A stretch of DNA of 64,000 nucleotides from Mikania micrantha (GCA_009363875.1 CM018680.1:17183608-17247607), one strand, 5' to 3'. Shown: positions 46,801 through 58,522, counted from the first letter of the stretch. A program made the numbers and translations. The notes: a model not told the origin generated them from the sequence alone.

Positions 46801-47592
46801 GACACCAAGAACGACGAAATCCGTTGAGAAACGAGTGAGATACGATCGTTTAAAGTGGGTTTTCTAGAGAGAGAAAGGCTTGGCCGAAAATTCTAGTGAG
46901 AGAAAGTGGTGTAGGTGAAATAAATGAGGATTTAAGCCTTGTTCAAGGCTTTTATAGTCCGTAAGGTATTCGGGTTCGTTTCGGTTGCTCGGTTCGCGTT
47001 TCCGGAACGTAGCGCGTATTTTACGCGGTTTTAAAATAAAAGAGTTGTTAAACTCATTTAAATGATGAGTTTCAAAATTGTAAAAATATAAAATAATTAA
47101 TTTAATTATTTTTACTCTTCGTGTGTTGACAGATCGTTAAACACTCACAATTACGTGTATACCCGCAATCGCGTACGTTTTTCGATCGTATTAATTATTT
47201 AAAGTCGTTTAATCATAATTATAAGTTCAACATTCGTATCATTATGGATCGTCACCCATAACTATACTCAGTCTCGCTTACGTATTACGATTCTTGTTGA
47301 ATTAATTGTCATAATATTCGTCTTGACACTACGCACCAACACTATCCTGTTACACCGAACGCAGTATATATATAGGACTCACTCTCGCTGCCCACCACTG
47401 TTCCGATATAACACAATACTGTTCTTGCCTAGTGAACTCGACTGTAAATAAATAATACATACTTGTTAAATGATAAAGATTTTAACACACAAGCACATAA
47501 TGAACATATGATTCACATTGACTGACTGAACATGTACACACACTGTTCTAACACTGTTTACGACTATCATGACTAAATGCACAAATGTTATA
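43873..47592 (-). mobile_element. 5' LTR of element C
   Basis: 3720 bp, near-identical partner of 33783-37502 (offset 10,090). Differences seen include G/T at 33898/43988, A/G at 34352/44442 and the last C to T at the terminus. GGTTCG array at 46020-46560, 28-bp repeat at 44791-44920 and hairpin module at 47323-47430. Confidence 0.95.
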
Positions 47593-48114
47593 CCAACTAA
47601 ACTAATAATCTTAAGGGCACCAAGGAAGAATAACATGCTTGATGAGACCACAACCGCTTCATATAGCAATGTAACTTGTTTTGCCTCAAAGCTTTTTTGG
47701 ATGAATCATCCTTATGACACAAAAAACCATGCCATGTGAACTATAGAAAAATGAACGAACTTGTAAAGAATCAATTGGAAATTAGTTTAACATCCAAATA
47801 TTTCACATGTGTTGACCATTATGTTGCTTGCCTTAAGGGAAAGCAACACAAGTTTTCACATCTTGCCAAAGAGACAAATTCTATTACAACTCTACTACAT
47901 ATATTAAGCATAGGTCTGTTTGGCCCAACAAATGTCAGGAGTTTGGGCAGAAAATCTCAACCTTATGTTCACAAATTATTTCTTGAGCTACACCTTGATG
48001 TTTTTCCTTATTACTAAGGGTGAGACAATGAAGATTTTGAAGTCTTTCATTCTAAAAGTAGAGAATGAAAGTGATCAAAAAGTCAAAATAACCAGATCTC
48101 ACAAAAGCACTAAG
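47593..48114 (+). pseudogene. copia relic L, part 2 (GAG-pre-integrase and integrase start)
   Basis: Continuing from 33782 across element C, the frames read ILRAPRKNNML, HVNYRKMNELVKNQLE, CVACLKGKQHKFSHLAKE and GPTNVRSLGRKS, then FFLITKGETMKILKSFI. This is the copia GAG-pre-integrase domain (CVACLKGKQ) running into integrase. Frames change by small indels and a Trp codon is TGA. It is interrupted by solo LTR G. Confidence 0.85.
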
Positions 48115-49781
48115 TGTAACATTTAGGGATTTCTGTAACTATAATCGTGTCAAATTTTGAAGGTACAGAAGTTCTATGGACAATTCTTAAATTGATTTTT
48201 ATTAATAGGTTTGTGTACATACATATATGTTTGTATATAAGTAATGCATAATAAATTTTACTGGGATTTTAATTTTAATAAAGACGACAATTTAAAATTT
48301 TATTTTATATACAAGCTTGTTACATATATGTACGTATATGTGTGTTTGTGTTTATGGCTGTATATAGATGTATAACAAGTTGGTAGGAATACCAAATATG
48401 TTTATACATATTAGTATATTTAGAAAAAAATAGATATAACAATCTTTTAATAAACAAATTAATTATTGAATTTTCTATACTGTTTTTTATAAGAAATTCA
48501 AATAAAATATACACTTATTTAAAATATTGGTTATAAAAGTTCCAATAAAATATTTATGTAAAATTATATTAATAATGATATATATCTATGATACAAAATT
48601 TTAATTAATAAGTTACTACAAAATTCAAAACAATAGTCAATAATTTGTAATAGAATATTTGTATTCTAGAATTTATTTTACAAAATATTCTTATAAATTA
48701 TTAAATAAACATTTTCAAACTAATATTCTAAAGCAATACCATAGTTCGTTGAACTCAAATTAATATCCTTGAAATTACTAGAATAGAACTTGAATGCTTA
48801 GAAAGGTATCAAGTTTATGTTAACTATGAACTTAGGGTGAAGCTTGACTTCTTCTCAAAGTCATTAAAGGATACATTTGGAAAGTTAAGCTGAGACAAAT
48901 GAATTTACTCATACTTCCTTTTACATTATTTTGTAGATTTTGGGAATGTCACACATGTCGTATTACAAAATCATTGTTCACATTAAAGTCAAAACCTGAT
49001 GATGCAATTACATAGTTTTAGTAGATTAGTCTTAAGTTTTTATGTGAAATACTTGTCTGATAAAACAAATAATGTTTGAGAATTCTTGTATCCATATTCA
49101 TAATACACAAAAGTAGCCTAAGAATGGTTAGATTCCTTCTTCATATTGACTTTGTTCTTTGTGTTAAAAAGGTGAAATTGGGTACATTTGCAAACTTGTA
49201 GATCAACTAACTTAATCAAAGTCTTGTAAACCTTGGTTTACAAGTTATGTTATGACACCTGTTTGAGGACATTGTAAAGGACATTGGAAAGAATATCGAT
49301 TGCTTATACATTTTGGAGGACAAAATACATATATGATTCGTAAGATAACTTGTGATTAATTCTTGAGATCTAGCATCTCTTCTAGGAAACTTGTAAGAAC
49401 ATAGACTTAGACTTATAGCTACATAGACTTAGTATTGCATCTCTTTACTTGTATATATCACAATTTGTATGAGTTCTCGCCAACTATGCTAATAGTTCAT
49501 CAAATTGTATTTTACATGTGTGGCAGATTGATTGAAGAACATGAAAATATAGGCTAAGCATTCGTGGACTTAGTTAATAAATTTAAAGCAAATTATTTTA
49601 TGTTATGAAAATTTCTATTATGTAATGTTTGAATTGAATGTTTATGTTTGAATGTTTTGTTTGGTTTAATTAATTCTTTAATATTGATGTTTAATTATTT
49701 AAACTTTAATAGTAATATCATGAGCTTTTAAACAATCATAATCATGCTCTGACATATTCCGCCGTCGGTTAGGGTGTGACA
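48115..49781 (+). mobile_element. Solo LTR G inside copia relic L
   Basis: 1667 bp from TGTAACATTTAGGG to GTCGGTTAGGGTGTGACA. The flanks are CTAAG (48110-48114) and CCAAG (49782-49786), a 4 of 5 match. Copia integrase sequence stops at one side and resumes at the other, which independently fixes the boundaries. AT-rich, no coding. Confidence 0.82.
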
Positions 49782-49786
49782 CCAAG

Positions 49787-50262
49787 TATAAAACCGTATT
49801 CTTAATTTATTTTGTAAATCTAATGGCGATTTCGATAAGTTTAGTTTTCTTCGGACTGCATAACAAAATAGTGTTGATAAGAGAAGGAACAAGTCACCAA
49901 TTATGGTTACAAGTACCATGTTTTCTAATGCTAAAATGGCAATAACCTTTTACACATAAGCAATCAATATTTCATATTACGTTCGGAACAGTGTATTATT
50001 AGTCAATACACATAGGATGATTCCTTATAAAATCTAGCACAAGAGAAAGCCATTCATTAGCTTTATCAAGCCATATGATTGTTAGTGCAACCTCTTAACT
50101 GTGCGAGATCATCTAGGCAAAGCTAAGAAATTAGCAGAAGAATATTTTGTTGGGTACTCTAGTCATGCCAAGGCCTACAAAGTACACATCAAAGACACTA
50201 GAATTGTTGAAGAATCAAAAAATTTCATATTTAGTGAACACACTCTCAATAATCCTTGAATT
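49787..50262 (+). pseudogene. copia relic L, part 3 (integrase C-terminal half)
   Basis: One frame reads NRILNLFCKSNGDFDKFSFLRTA, a stop, QNSVDKRRNKSPI, then ISYYVRNSVLLVNTHRMIPYKI, matching the copia pattern RTPQQNGVAERRN...NRVLL...TPYE. Further on, YFVGYSSHAKAYKVHIKDTRIVEESKN (about 50137-50230) is the segment after the integrase core. Several stops. Confidence 0.85.
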
Positions 50263-50869
50263 TGTCTTTATTGGCCACTTGATTGTGATAATTTACATTT
50301 GTATTTAAGCTTTCAAATGAGCATGTTTTAGAAAACACATGTAGAATCAAATATCAATGTCTCAGAGGAGAATATGGCTACATAATGGAATTTTGCATCT
50401 TAATAACTTCAAGATCAGCATAACCAATTACATCTCCATATATACATATAAACTATATGCCCAATCAGACACAAACAACATATCACGTGTTGCTCCCCCC
50501 AAGTTTAACTTCAACTGATCCTTTGCACTAGAAAATGATGATGGCTCCTCTATAAATGACTCATGCCGCCTTGAGAACATGAACCAATAGGCAAACCCAT
50601 CAAACCCAACCACTTGCTAGTGACATCTTTACATAATAATGACACCGGAGCTGATACTTGCATAACCTCCAAAACATATAAACATATGCCATGAAAAATA
50701 TATGAGTTTGTTATATTAAAATCTAAAAATAGCAATCTTATTCTCAGTTCTCAACTAGATATGGTCCCAAAACTTGGAATTTACATTCACCATACTTATG
50801 AGAATGGAATTGGCACATTAGATGCTTGTGCAGACAAGAAAATCGTTTCATGAAACCAACATCTTCCAT
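50263..50869. other. Degraded copia-derived or intergenic DNA
   Basis: It lies between the integrase and RT fragments of relic L, where the variable linker of copia polyproteins would be. No convincing protein similarity is seen by eye. Confidence 0.4.
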
Positions 50870-51190
50870 TGCTCATGCTTTCTATCCCTAGTCGAACCTA
50901 CAAAGGTTAGTGAAGCACTTAAAGATAAAAATTGGATATAGGCTTTGCAGGATGAGTTGTTACAATTCAAAAGGCAGGAAGTTTGGAACCTATGTGCTCT
51001 TCTAAAGGGGGGAAGACTACAATAGAAACCAAATGGAGTTTTCGAATCAAGAAGGATTGCAAAGAAGTTTTCATAAAGAATAAAACTAGTCTTATTGTAA
51101 ATGGATACACAAAAGAAAAGGAAAGTGTTTATGGTGAAGGATTTGCACTAGTGGCAAAAATTGAAGCTATCATGAAATCGAAATGGTATG
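50870..51190 (+). pseudogene. copia relic L, part 4 (start of reverse transcriptase)
   Basis: Reads EPTKVSEALKDKNWI, a stop, ALQDELLQFKRQEVWNLC, then IETKWSFRIKKD and ALVAKIEAI, the copia RT opening (EA..D..W..AM..EL..F.....W.L). The conserved catalytic YVDD part is missing; the relic ends here. Confidence 0.85.
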
Positions 51191-51803
51191 AGACACTCTT
51201 TACCTCTTTGTTGATAAACGAATACAATAGAGGAACTTTTGTTAAGACGCTCTTTATATGTAAATATATCTATGTACACACACTAACTTGTATGTATAAC
51301 ATAATGTGATCTTGTTTAGTTATAGATGATGTGCATTAATTCCAAACCTTGTTAGTTTATGTTTTTATTTCTCAACACAAAATTTAGTGTTCTAACATGC
51401 ATGAAATATTAAATTCCTTTTAATGCAAAACAGGATTTAATGCAAGTGAGCTATCTGCATATGCAGAACAATGATGAAGAAGAGATGAATACTTTAGCAA
51501 CACATATTTTGAGTCTGCTATCTACATAACCTCTAAATAGTAGCTTTAGGATAACATTATATCGATATTTGCCATATTTCACATGTTTTCATCATTTTAG
51601 GCTTCATGATACCATTCATATTTATTTAATTAAAGGGAAATATCACATATCATTTTGTAATTTTGACGTAGTTCTTATCTCATATATACTTGGTTGTTAA
51701 GTCAAACTTTAGTTTGGAGGCATCAATTGCTCTATACTCCACAAGTTGTTCTACCCATGGGAAGTTTGGGAATGGCAACACATAATTTTCTTATTTGGGT
51801 GCA
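51191..51803. other. Intergenic, AT-rich
   Basis: No gene recognised. About 110 bases before element H (51694-51803) have more balanced composition. TTTCTTATTTGGGTGCAG at the junction resembles a splice acceptor, but no gene could be built. Confidence 0.4.
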
Positions 51804-51808
51804 GTTTA

Positions 51809-52147
51809 TGTTAGAACCCATTCATGTGGCCATCCCAGTTACTAATATTTCACAAATTGACACCTTTAGTCCCTATACTTTGTATTAGAATATTTGATGG
51901 AAATATAGAAAAGTATAAAAGGGGGATTTCCCTTAGTTGTTGATATCTCATTACAAATCAGAGAAGAGAAAGAACACCTATTAGATTCATTTAATTCTCT
52001 GGAGAACTCATTCCATTAAAAGAACTAACAACATAACGGGAATCAAATCATGGCTTCATCTTCTTCATCCAAGATAGGAATTCCATCAAGTATCACATAC
52101 TCATCGATATGTATTCCATCGTTCTATCAAATCAGATTTACGCCATG
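51809..52147 (+). mobile_element. 5' LTR of copia element H
   Basis: Begins TGTTAGAACCCATTCATG and contains the TATA box TATAAAAG (about 51917-51924) and an ATG at 52050. The right end is not exact: the 3' LTR ends CGCCAACA, while here CGCCA is followed by TGTGGCATTAAAGAG, which looks like a damaged PBS (expected TGGTATCAGAG). Confidence 0.85.
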
Positions 52148-53059
52148 TGGCATTAAAGAGTATGTTGCTTTATTGAATCTGATGATTTCGAAACATGGTA
52201 ACCAATGTTCTTGTTTATCGGATGATTTTGATATGCCCTAATTTTGAAATCTAATTTTGATAACCGATCGATCGATCGATTGTTTTTTTCTCTTTAATCA
52301 AAATCATAAAATCTAATAACTAACCTGGTTGTGACGATCGGGTTCACTCTGTTGATGATAATTGCTTCAATTTTTGTTTTCAAATGAAATATCTTCAATT
52401 ATGCAAACCTTTAAAGATGATAGCCGATTGTTGATAATGGAAAATTTTGACCCATGAAAATCTAACATGCGCACGATATCATTATCAATCGAACCCTTAA
52501 GGATGAAATCCGTGCAACTCTTAGGCCTAACGGACTAAATCGGTTGTGGCTTAATTTATCATTTCTTCAAAACGAGATGGAATGTTCACGACGATTGGAG
52601 AAGAATTCTCCACGATGGAAACCTTTTGCTGGATTATTCTCAACTGAACGTTCATGTGTTGGATTAAGAAATCCTTAATTATTGATCGGATGAATCTCAA
52701 GTTTATTTGGGATCATTTTTCTGACCAAAGAAGATCATAGCCAGAGAGATGCAGGGTTTTTGGGACTCTGCTAATCATTTTTTTTTTATATAAAGCGAAA
52801 CATCAAGATCCATAACTAAAGATAAGAACATGAATAAGATTTGTACTCTTATTTAATATAATATATGTTACTGTGGTTTAATATGTGGCTCTCCAATTTC
52901 TTCTAGCTATTTAATTTTGATGATAATTTAACTTTATTTATTAAATTAAAAGAATGATGATTATTTTGAAACTTGAGACTCAAAGACGTCCAAGTTTTGT
53001 ATTATTATTTATTTATTTTCATAACATCTAATTTTACTGATTAAAATAAATAAATAAAA

Positions 53060-53096
<37 letters not shown>

Positions 53097-54036
53097 TTAA
53101 TAATATGGGATTTATTAATTTTAAAATTCTCTAAAATCATATCCTATATAAACAAATCCTAAATTTAAATGGAATGCTTATTTTAAAACTTTTATGTAAA
53201 AGTTCAAATTTTATTTATTTCAACATTTTTTTACATAAAAGTTCAAGCATATAATTTTGAATCATATGTGATCTCTTCACATACTAAAATTATTGGATTC
53301 ATTTCATGAGTTTATGTTTTATTAAACCCAAAGGTTTAATATTTCATTTACTCATTGAAAGATATGATTAAATAAAACTTATATATATATATGTATGTGT
53401 GTGTATATATATTGTTTTAATAATATCGGATTTATTAATTTTAAAATTCTCTTAAATCATATCCTATATAAACAAATCCTAAATTTAAATGGAATGCTTA
53501 TTTTAAAACTTTTATGTAAAAGTTTAAATTTTATTTATTTCGACATTTTTTTTACATAAAAGTTCAAGCATATAATTTTGAATCATATGTGATCTCTTCA
53601 CATACTAAAATTATTGGATTCATTTCATGAGTTTATGTTTTATTAAACCCAAAGGTTTAATATTTCATTTACTCATTGAAACATACAATTAAATCCACTT
53701 ATTTAATCATATGTATTTATCAAATAATGAACCCAAAGTCTAGTTATTTGCTGATATTTTAGGATGAATTTTTCTTGGCTTAGAATGCATAGTCATTTCA
53801 TTTCTACCCAAAGGTGATATGTTACAATTATGCATGCCGGATTTTCTAAATAGGATTCCTAATACTTGAATATTGGTTATAACCAACGTGAAGCCAATGT
53901 TTAAAGTAGAATCTTAAACAATAATCAATTATATGGGTGTTATAGTAGATTCAATCTTCAATATTCTTATTATTTTTATCTTGTTTGATTATCCAGAAAT
54001 CTAATTCATTTGTTTTCTTTACTTATAATTGTTTAG
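52148..54036 (+). other. Leader/intron region of copia element H
   Basis: About 1.9 kb, very AT-rich, no coding. Holds a GATC run (GATCGATCGATCGATTG, about 52264) and a 318-bp tandem duplication (53052-53694). It would be removed if the proposed intron is spliced. Confidence 0.55.
53052..53694. repeat. Tandem duplication of about 318 bp
   Basis: Copy 1 (53052-53369) and copy 2 (53370-53694) both start AAATAAAACTTATATATA and share long stretches such as ATAAACAAATCCTAAATTTA. They differ mainly in the length of the TA run, which is interrupted by GTATGTGTGTG in copy 2. Confidence 0.92.
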
Positions 54037-54747
54037 CATCTCCCATAAGTCCAAATTATGGCATTGATTTACTTACTGGTGCAAATTTTGCTTTATGAAA
54101 AGATTCCATTAAGCTAAATCTTGGCATGATGGATCTTGATTACGCTCTTCGACATGAAGCTCCTGCTACTCTAACTTCTTCAAGTACTACTGAGCAGAGG
54201 TTAGAGTATGACAAGTGGGAGAGGTCGAATAAAATGTCTTTAATGATAATCAAGAATTCCATCTCAGTTGCAATCAAGGGAACTATTCCTGATTCTGACA
54301 ATGCAAAGACTTATCTGAATTCAGTTGAAGAACAGTTCAAAGGTTCTTCAAAATGCACATGCACGCACATTTATTCTCAAGATGCTTACAACTAAATACA
54401 TTGGATAAAGTGGAGTGCGTGAGCACATTATGAAGATGAGTGACATGGCCCATAAGCTAAAGAGCATGAACATGGAAATATATGATGGTTTCTTAGTCCA
54501 TTTCATTATGACTTCGCTTCCTACACGTTTTGATGCTTTTAAAATCAACTATAATACCCAAAAGGACAAATGGTCTATGATTGATTTGATTGCCATGTGT
54601 GTGTAGGAAGAAGAACGTCTGAAATTGGAGAAACCAGAATCTGTTCATCTAACCACATCCACTCCACATAAGAGAAAGGATAATTTCGTGAAAGGAGAAA
54701 GTTCTAAAGTCTAAAAGTCAAAAGTAGTAACTAATCCCAATTCAAGC

Positions 54748-55451
54748 ATGTCCAAGGTGAATCCTTATTGCAATTTCTGCCCTAAGAAAGGGCATTGGCA
54801 ACAAGACTGCCCGAAATTCAAGGACTGGCTGACTAAGAAAGGTGATCATCTTTTTATGATTTTTGAGTCTCTTAATATTAATGTTCCGTATAACACTTCG
54901 TGGGTTGATTCTGGTTCTATGGTGCATATTTCTAATACTATGCAGGAATTCCATACAATCCAGAAGCTAAGAAAGGGCCAAAGGACAGTTAAAGTTGGTG
55001 ATGGCATTGAACATGTTGTAGAAGCTGCTGGTACTATGAAACTTGTAACTAAACTTGGTCATTGTTTGTACTTATATGATACTTTTTATGTACCGAGAAT
55101 TACTTGGAATTTAGTATCTGTACGTAAATTAGACCTTGATATATATATATATAATTCATTATGAATGTTCAACAGTCACAATCACTAAGAATTTCCAACT
55201 TATTTGTTGTGGTCATCTGGATGGAGATTTTTTATAAACTAGAAATAGATAACCAATTTTCAAAATCCTTACTGTCATATAATGTTAATGACGTTACTAG
55301 GAAAAGAAAGAGAGATTTGCAAACTTCATCCATGTTATGGCATCAAAGCTTAGGCCATATTTCACGAGGCAGAATACAAAGACTTGTGAAGGATGAAGTA
55401 TTACCAAATCTTGATTTTGGTGATTTTGAAACCTGTGTTAAATGTAAGTAG
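54748..55451 (+). pseudogene. copia H: nucleocapsid knuckle, protease, GAG-pre-integrase
   Basis: The CCHC knuckle CNFCPKKGHWQQDC sits near 54770. Protease has WVDSGSMVHISNT (D-S-G active site, about 54900). LWHQSLGHISRGRIQRLVKDEVLP and CVKCK at 55340-55449 are the GAG-pre-integrase domain. A frameshift lies near 55140-55160. Confidence 0.88.
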
Positions 55452-56068
55452 TGCGTTCATATAGAGGCGGTGAATATTAAGGTCGACATACTGATATTGG
55501 TCAGGTTCCCGGTCCATTTTCTAATTTTTATGGAGAACACGGGATAATAAACCAATATACCATGCTTGGTACTCCTTAGCAAAATGGTGTAGCTGAGAGA
55601 AAAAACATAACACTTATGGACATGGTATGCAGTAAGTTAGCCAATTCAGGATTGCCTAAAGTTCTTTGGACTGAGGCCCTAAAGACAGCTGTTCATATTG
55701 TAAATAGAGTTCCTTCTAAATTTGTTCCCAAAACTCCTTTTGAGATTTGGACAGGAAGGAAACATAGTTTACATTATATGAAAGTATGGGGTTGTCCTAT
55801 TGAAGCAAAACTCTACAATCCTCAACAAAAGATGCTTGACATGAAAACTGTCAGTTGTTTCTTTGTTGGTTATCTTGAAAGATCAAAAGGATATAGATTT
55901 TATTGTCCTTCTCACACCACACGTATTGTAGAAACTCGTAATGTTAAATTACTTAAGAACTCTAACATCAGTGGGAGCAGTTCATGTCATGATTATAACC
56001 TTCACAAAACACAAGAGGTGGGGGATGAGTTCTTTACCCTTACCACCATTAACACCTCTTGTACATGA
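55452..56068 (+). pseudogene. copia H: integrase with internal deletion
   Basis: After CVKCK the sequence jumps to RGGEYYGRHTDIGQVPGPF, then QNGVAERKN...LPKVLWTEALKTAVHIVNRVPSK and KGYRFYCPSHTTRIVETRN. The integrase start and first catalytic aspartate region, roughly 70-100 residues by comparison with the family, are missing at about 55450-55465. The C-terminal half is well kept. Confidence 0.85.
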
Positions 56069-56308
56069 CACTGCACCACCACTTGCTGTAGAAGATCCAA
56101 TTGTTCCAAATGTTCCTGATATCCCTCACCAGGTAGTTACATTAGATTCTAATCAGGCAGGCCCATCACATACCATTGCAACTGCTCAGCCGATAATCAG
56201 CTAAGGAGGTCATCAACGTCTAGACGACCCACTAATTTTGATGATTATGTAACTTACCTTAGTGAAGTTGATATATACATATGAAAACATAATGATCCAA
56301 CTTCCCAT

Positions 56309-57855
56309 AGTGAAGCCATTACTAATGACCACTCTTCTGAATGGTACAATGCTATGATTGATGAGCTTGAGTCAATGGATAAGAACAAATTTTGGGAATT
56401 GGTTGAATTACCTAATGGGGTTAAACCCGTAGGATGCAAATGGGTTTATAAAACCAAATTAGACCCAAATGGAAACGTTGAACGTTTTAAAGCGCGATTG
56501 GTTGCCAAAGGTTATACTCAAAAAGAAGGAATTGATTATTAGGAAACCTGTTCAACTATTTCTCGAAAAGATTCCTTAAGGATTGTAATGGCCTTAGTAG
56601 CTCATTTTGATTTGGAGCTACATCAGATGGATGTTAAAACTGTGTTCCTTAATGGTGAACTATATGAAGATGTTTACATGACTCAACCTGGAGGCTTTAA
56701 GCCTAAAGGTAAAGAACATCTAGTTTACAAATTACAGAAGTCTATATATGGGTTAAAACAAGCATCTCGTTAATGGTACTTAAAATTTGATGAAGTTATG
56801 AAAAAGCATGGTTTTGTTAAGAACCAAGTTAATCAATACACCTACCTTAAAATTAATGGGAGCAATTTTCCTATACTTGTCCTATATGTAGATGATATTC
56901 TATTGGCAAGTAATAGTCTAGATATTTTACATGAGTCAAAACGATTATTATCGTCTAATTTTGACATGAAAGATCTTGGTGAAGCCTCTTATGTTATAGG
57001 TATTGAAATACACCGAGATACAGCAAGTGGAACACTAGGTCTGTCTCAGAAGGCTTATATTTATCGTGTTCTAATTCGCTATAACATGCAATATTGCTCA
57101 CCATCAGTTGCTCCAGTAGTCAAAGGAGATGTTTTTGGTACATTTCAATGTCCAAAGACTGAGGTAGAAAAGGAACATATGAGATTTATTCCTTATGCGT
57201 TTGTTGTTGGGAGTATAATGTATGCTAATGTATGTACCCGTCCTGACATAGCGTATATTGCTGGAATGCTAGGCCTTTATCAATCTAATCCTGGCCTAGA
57301 TCATTGGAAAGTCGTGAATAAAGTATTACGCTATCTTCAAGGAAAAAAGGATTACAAACTAACATATTGAAAAAGTGACAATCTTGAAGTGATAGGTTAT
57401 TCAGACTCTGACTTTGCTAAATGCAAAGACGATAAAAAGTCAACATCTGGATACATATTTATGTTAGCAAGAGGACCTATTTCATGGAAAAGTCATAAAC
57501 AACAATTGACAACAACCTCTACTATGATGGCAGAATATGCTGCTGTTTATAATGCAACTTGTCATGGAATGTTGTTGAGAAATCTAATTGGTGGACTCAA
57601 AGTTATAAACTCCATTTCATGACCATTGAAGATTTATTGTGATAATTCAACAGCTGTAAGTTTCTCGAACAGTGCAGTTCAACTGGCGCTGGATTATATC
57701 TTGATACAAAGTACTTGTTCGTTCATGAACGAGTAGAAGAAAATAATCTTTGTATCGACTACATTACCACGAAGGATATGCTTGCGGATCCATTGACTAA
57801 AGGTCTACCACCCAAAGTGTTTCAAGATCTTATATCTAGAATGGGTTTTGTCTAG
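56309..57855 (+). pseudogene. copia H: reverse transcriptase and RNase H
   Basis: RT opens EWYNAMIDELESMDKNKFWELVE and has FKARLVAKGYTQKEGIDY, LHQMDVKTVFLNG, YKLQKSIYGLKQASR and the catalytic LYVDDILLAS. RNase H has GYSDSDFAKCKDDKKSTSGYIF and ends LADPLTKGLPPKVFQDLISRMGFV at 57855. In-frame stops at 56540 (TAG), 56771 (TAA), 57368 (TGA) and 57620, plus a frameshift near 57690. Confidence 0.92.
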
Positions 57856-58177
57856 AAATTGTGTACAAAACAGCATATAGTGTGTATTATTAATCTCCTT
57901 GAGTAACTTTTTTGTCTATGACTAACATTGCATGCACTTATATTCATAGACGTATCTATATCCATATTAGATCATGTATAGTTAGTAAATTCTAGTCATA
58001 TGTGCTTATGTAATTTATTTTAAGACTTGAGTATGATTGTTGGAGGGTCTTAAATTGATTACTAATTCAATGACTGTAACTTTCTGCTTATAATTTTGAT
58101 ATGAGTACTTTGAGGAGTATTAAATTGGCCAAACTTAGTATATACTCATCATAAACGGTTTCGGCCAAGTGGGAGAA
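57856..58177 (+). other. 3' untranslated region and polypurine tract of H
   Basis: Non-coding; ends CCAAGTGGGAGAA (58165-58177), the typical copia PPT next to the LTR. Confidence 0.8.
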
Positions 58178-58522
58178 TGTTAGAACCCATTCATGTGGCC
58201 ATCCCGTTTACTAATATTTCATAAATTGACACCTTTAGTCCCTATACTTTATATTAGAATATTTGGTGGAAATATAGAAAAGTATAAATGGGGGATTTCC
58301 CTTAGTTGTTGATATATCTCATTACAAATCAAAGAAGAGAAAGAACACCCATTAGATTCATATAATTCTCTGGAGAACTCATTACATCAAAAGAACAACA
58401 ACATAACAGGAATCAAATCATGGCTTCAACTTCTTTATCCAAGATAGCAATTCCATCAAGTAAGTATCACATACTCATCGATATGTACTCCATCGTTCTA
58501 TCAAATCAGATTCACGCCAACA
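58178..58522 (+). mobile_element. 3' LTR of copia element H
   Basis: 345 bp, TGTTAGAACCC to CGCCAACA, followed by the duplicated GTTTA. It keeps an ATG at 58420 and a consensus donor CAA|GTAAGT. Confidence 0.92.

Larger units (their letters stand above)
33783..47592 (-). mobile_element. Complete young gypsy (Tekay/Del-like) element C
   Basis: 13,810 bp with a perfect target duplication CCAAC (33778-33782 and 47593-47597). The LTRs are both 3720 bp and I count about 13 substitutions and no length change between them. Minus-strand order: 5' LTR, PBS, leader with hairpin array, single-frame gag-pol, PPT, 3' LTR. One LTR terminus is mutated (TGTTATA at 47586-47592 instead of TGTTACA). It sits in the copia relic L. 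Confidence 0.95.
52050..54720 (+). pseudogene. gag of copia element H, apparently split by an intron
   Basis: An ATG in the LTR (52050) opens MASSSSSKIGIPS. Splicing at 52089/52090 to the acceptor TATAATTGTTTAG (54036) continues in the same frame into GIDLLTGANFAL and then MMDLDYALRHEAP at 54126, the typical copia gag start. In the 5' LTR the donor is GTATCA; in the 3' LTR, four bases longer, it is the consensus GTAAGT (58460-58465). Later gag text is GVREHIMKMSDMAHKLKSM and RFDAFKINYNTQKDKW. Stops occur at 54096-54098 (TGA for Trp), after residue DAYN at about 54393, and near 54604. The intron is inferred. Confidence 0.65.
51809..58522 (+). mobile_element. Complete Ty1/copia element H
   Basis: 6714 bp with a perfect target duplication GTTTA (51804-51808 and 58523-58527). 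Order: LTR, degenerate PBS, long leader, gag, protease, integrase (partly deleted), RT, RNase H, PPT (CCAAGTGGGAGAA), LTR. That domain order is diagnostic of copia. Multiple stops and an integrase deletion make it inactive. Confidence 0.93.

Noticed and set aside
51694..51803. Host exon interrupted by copia element H
   Set aside because: The left flank ends in an acceptor-like TGCAG, but no protein could be read through either flank.
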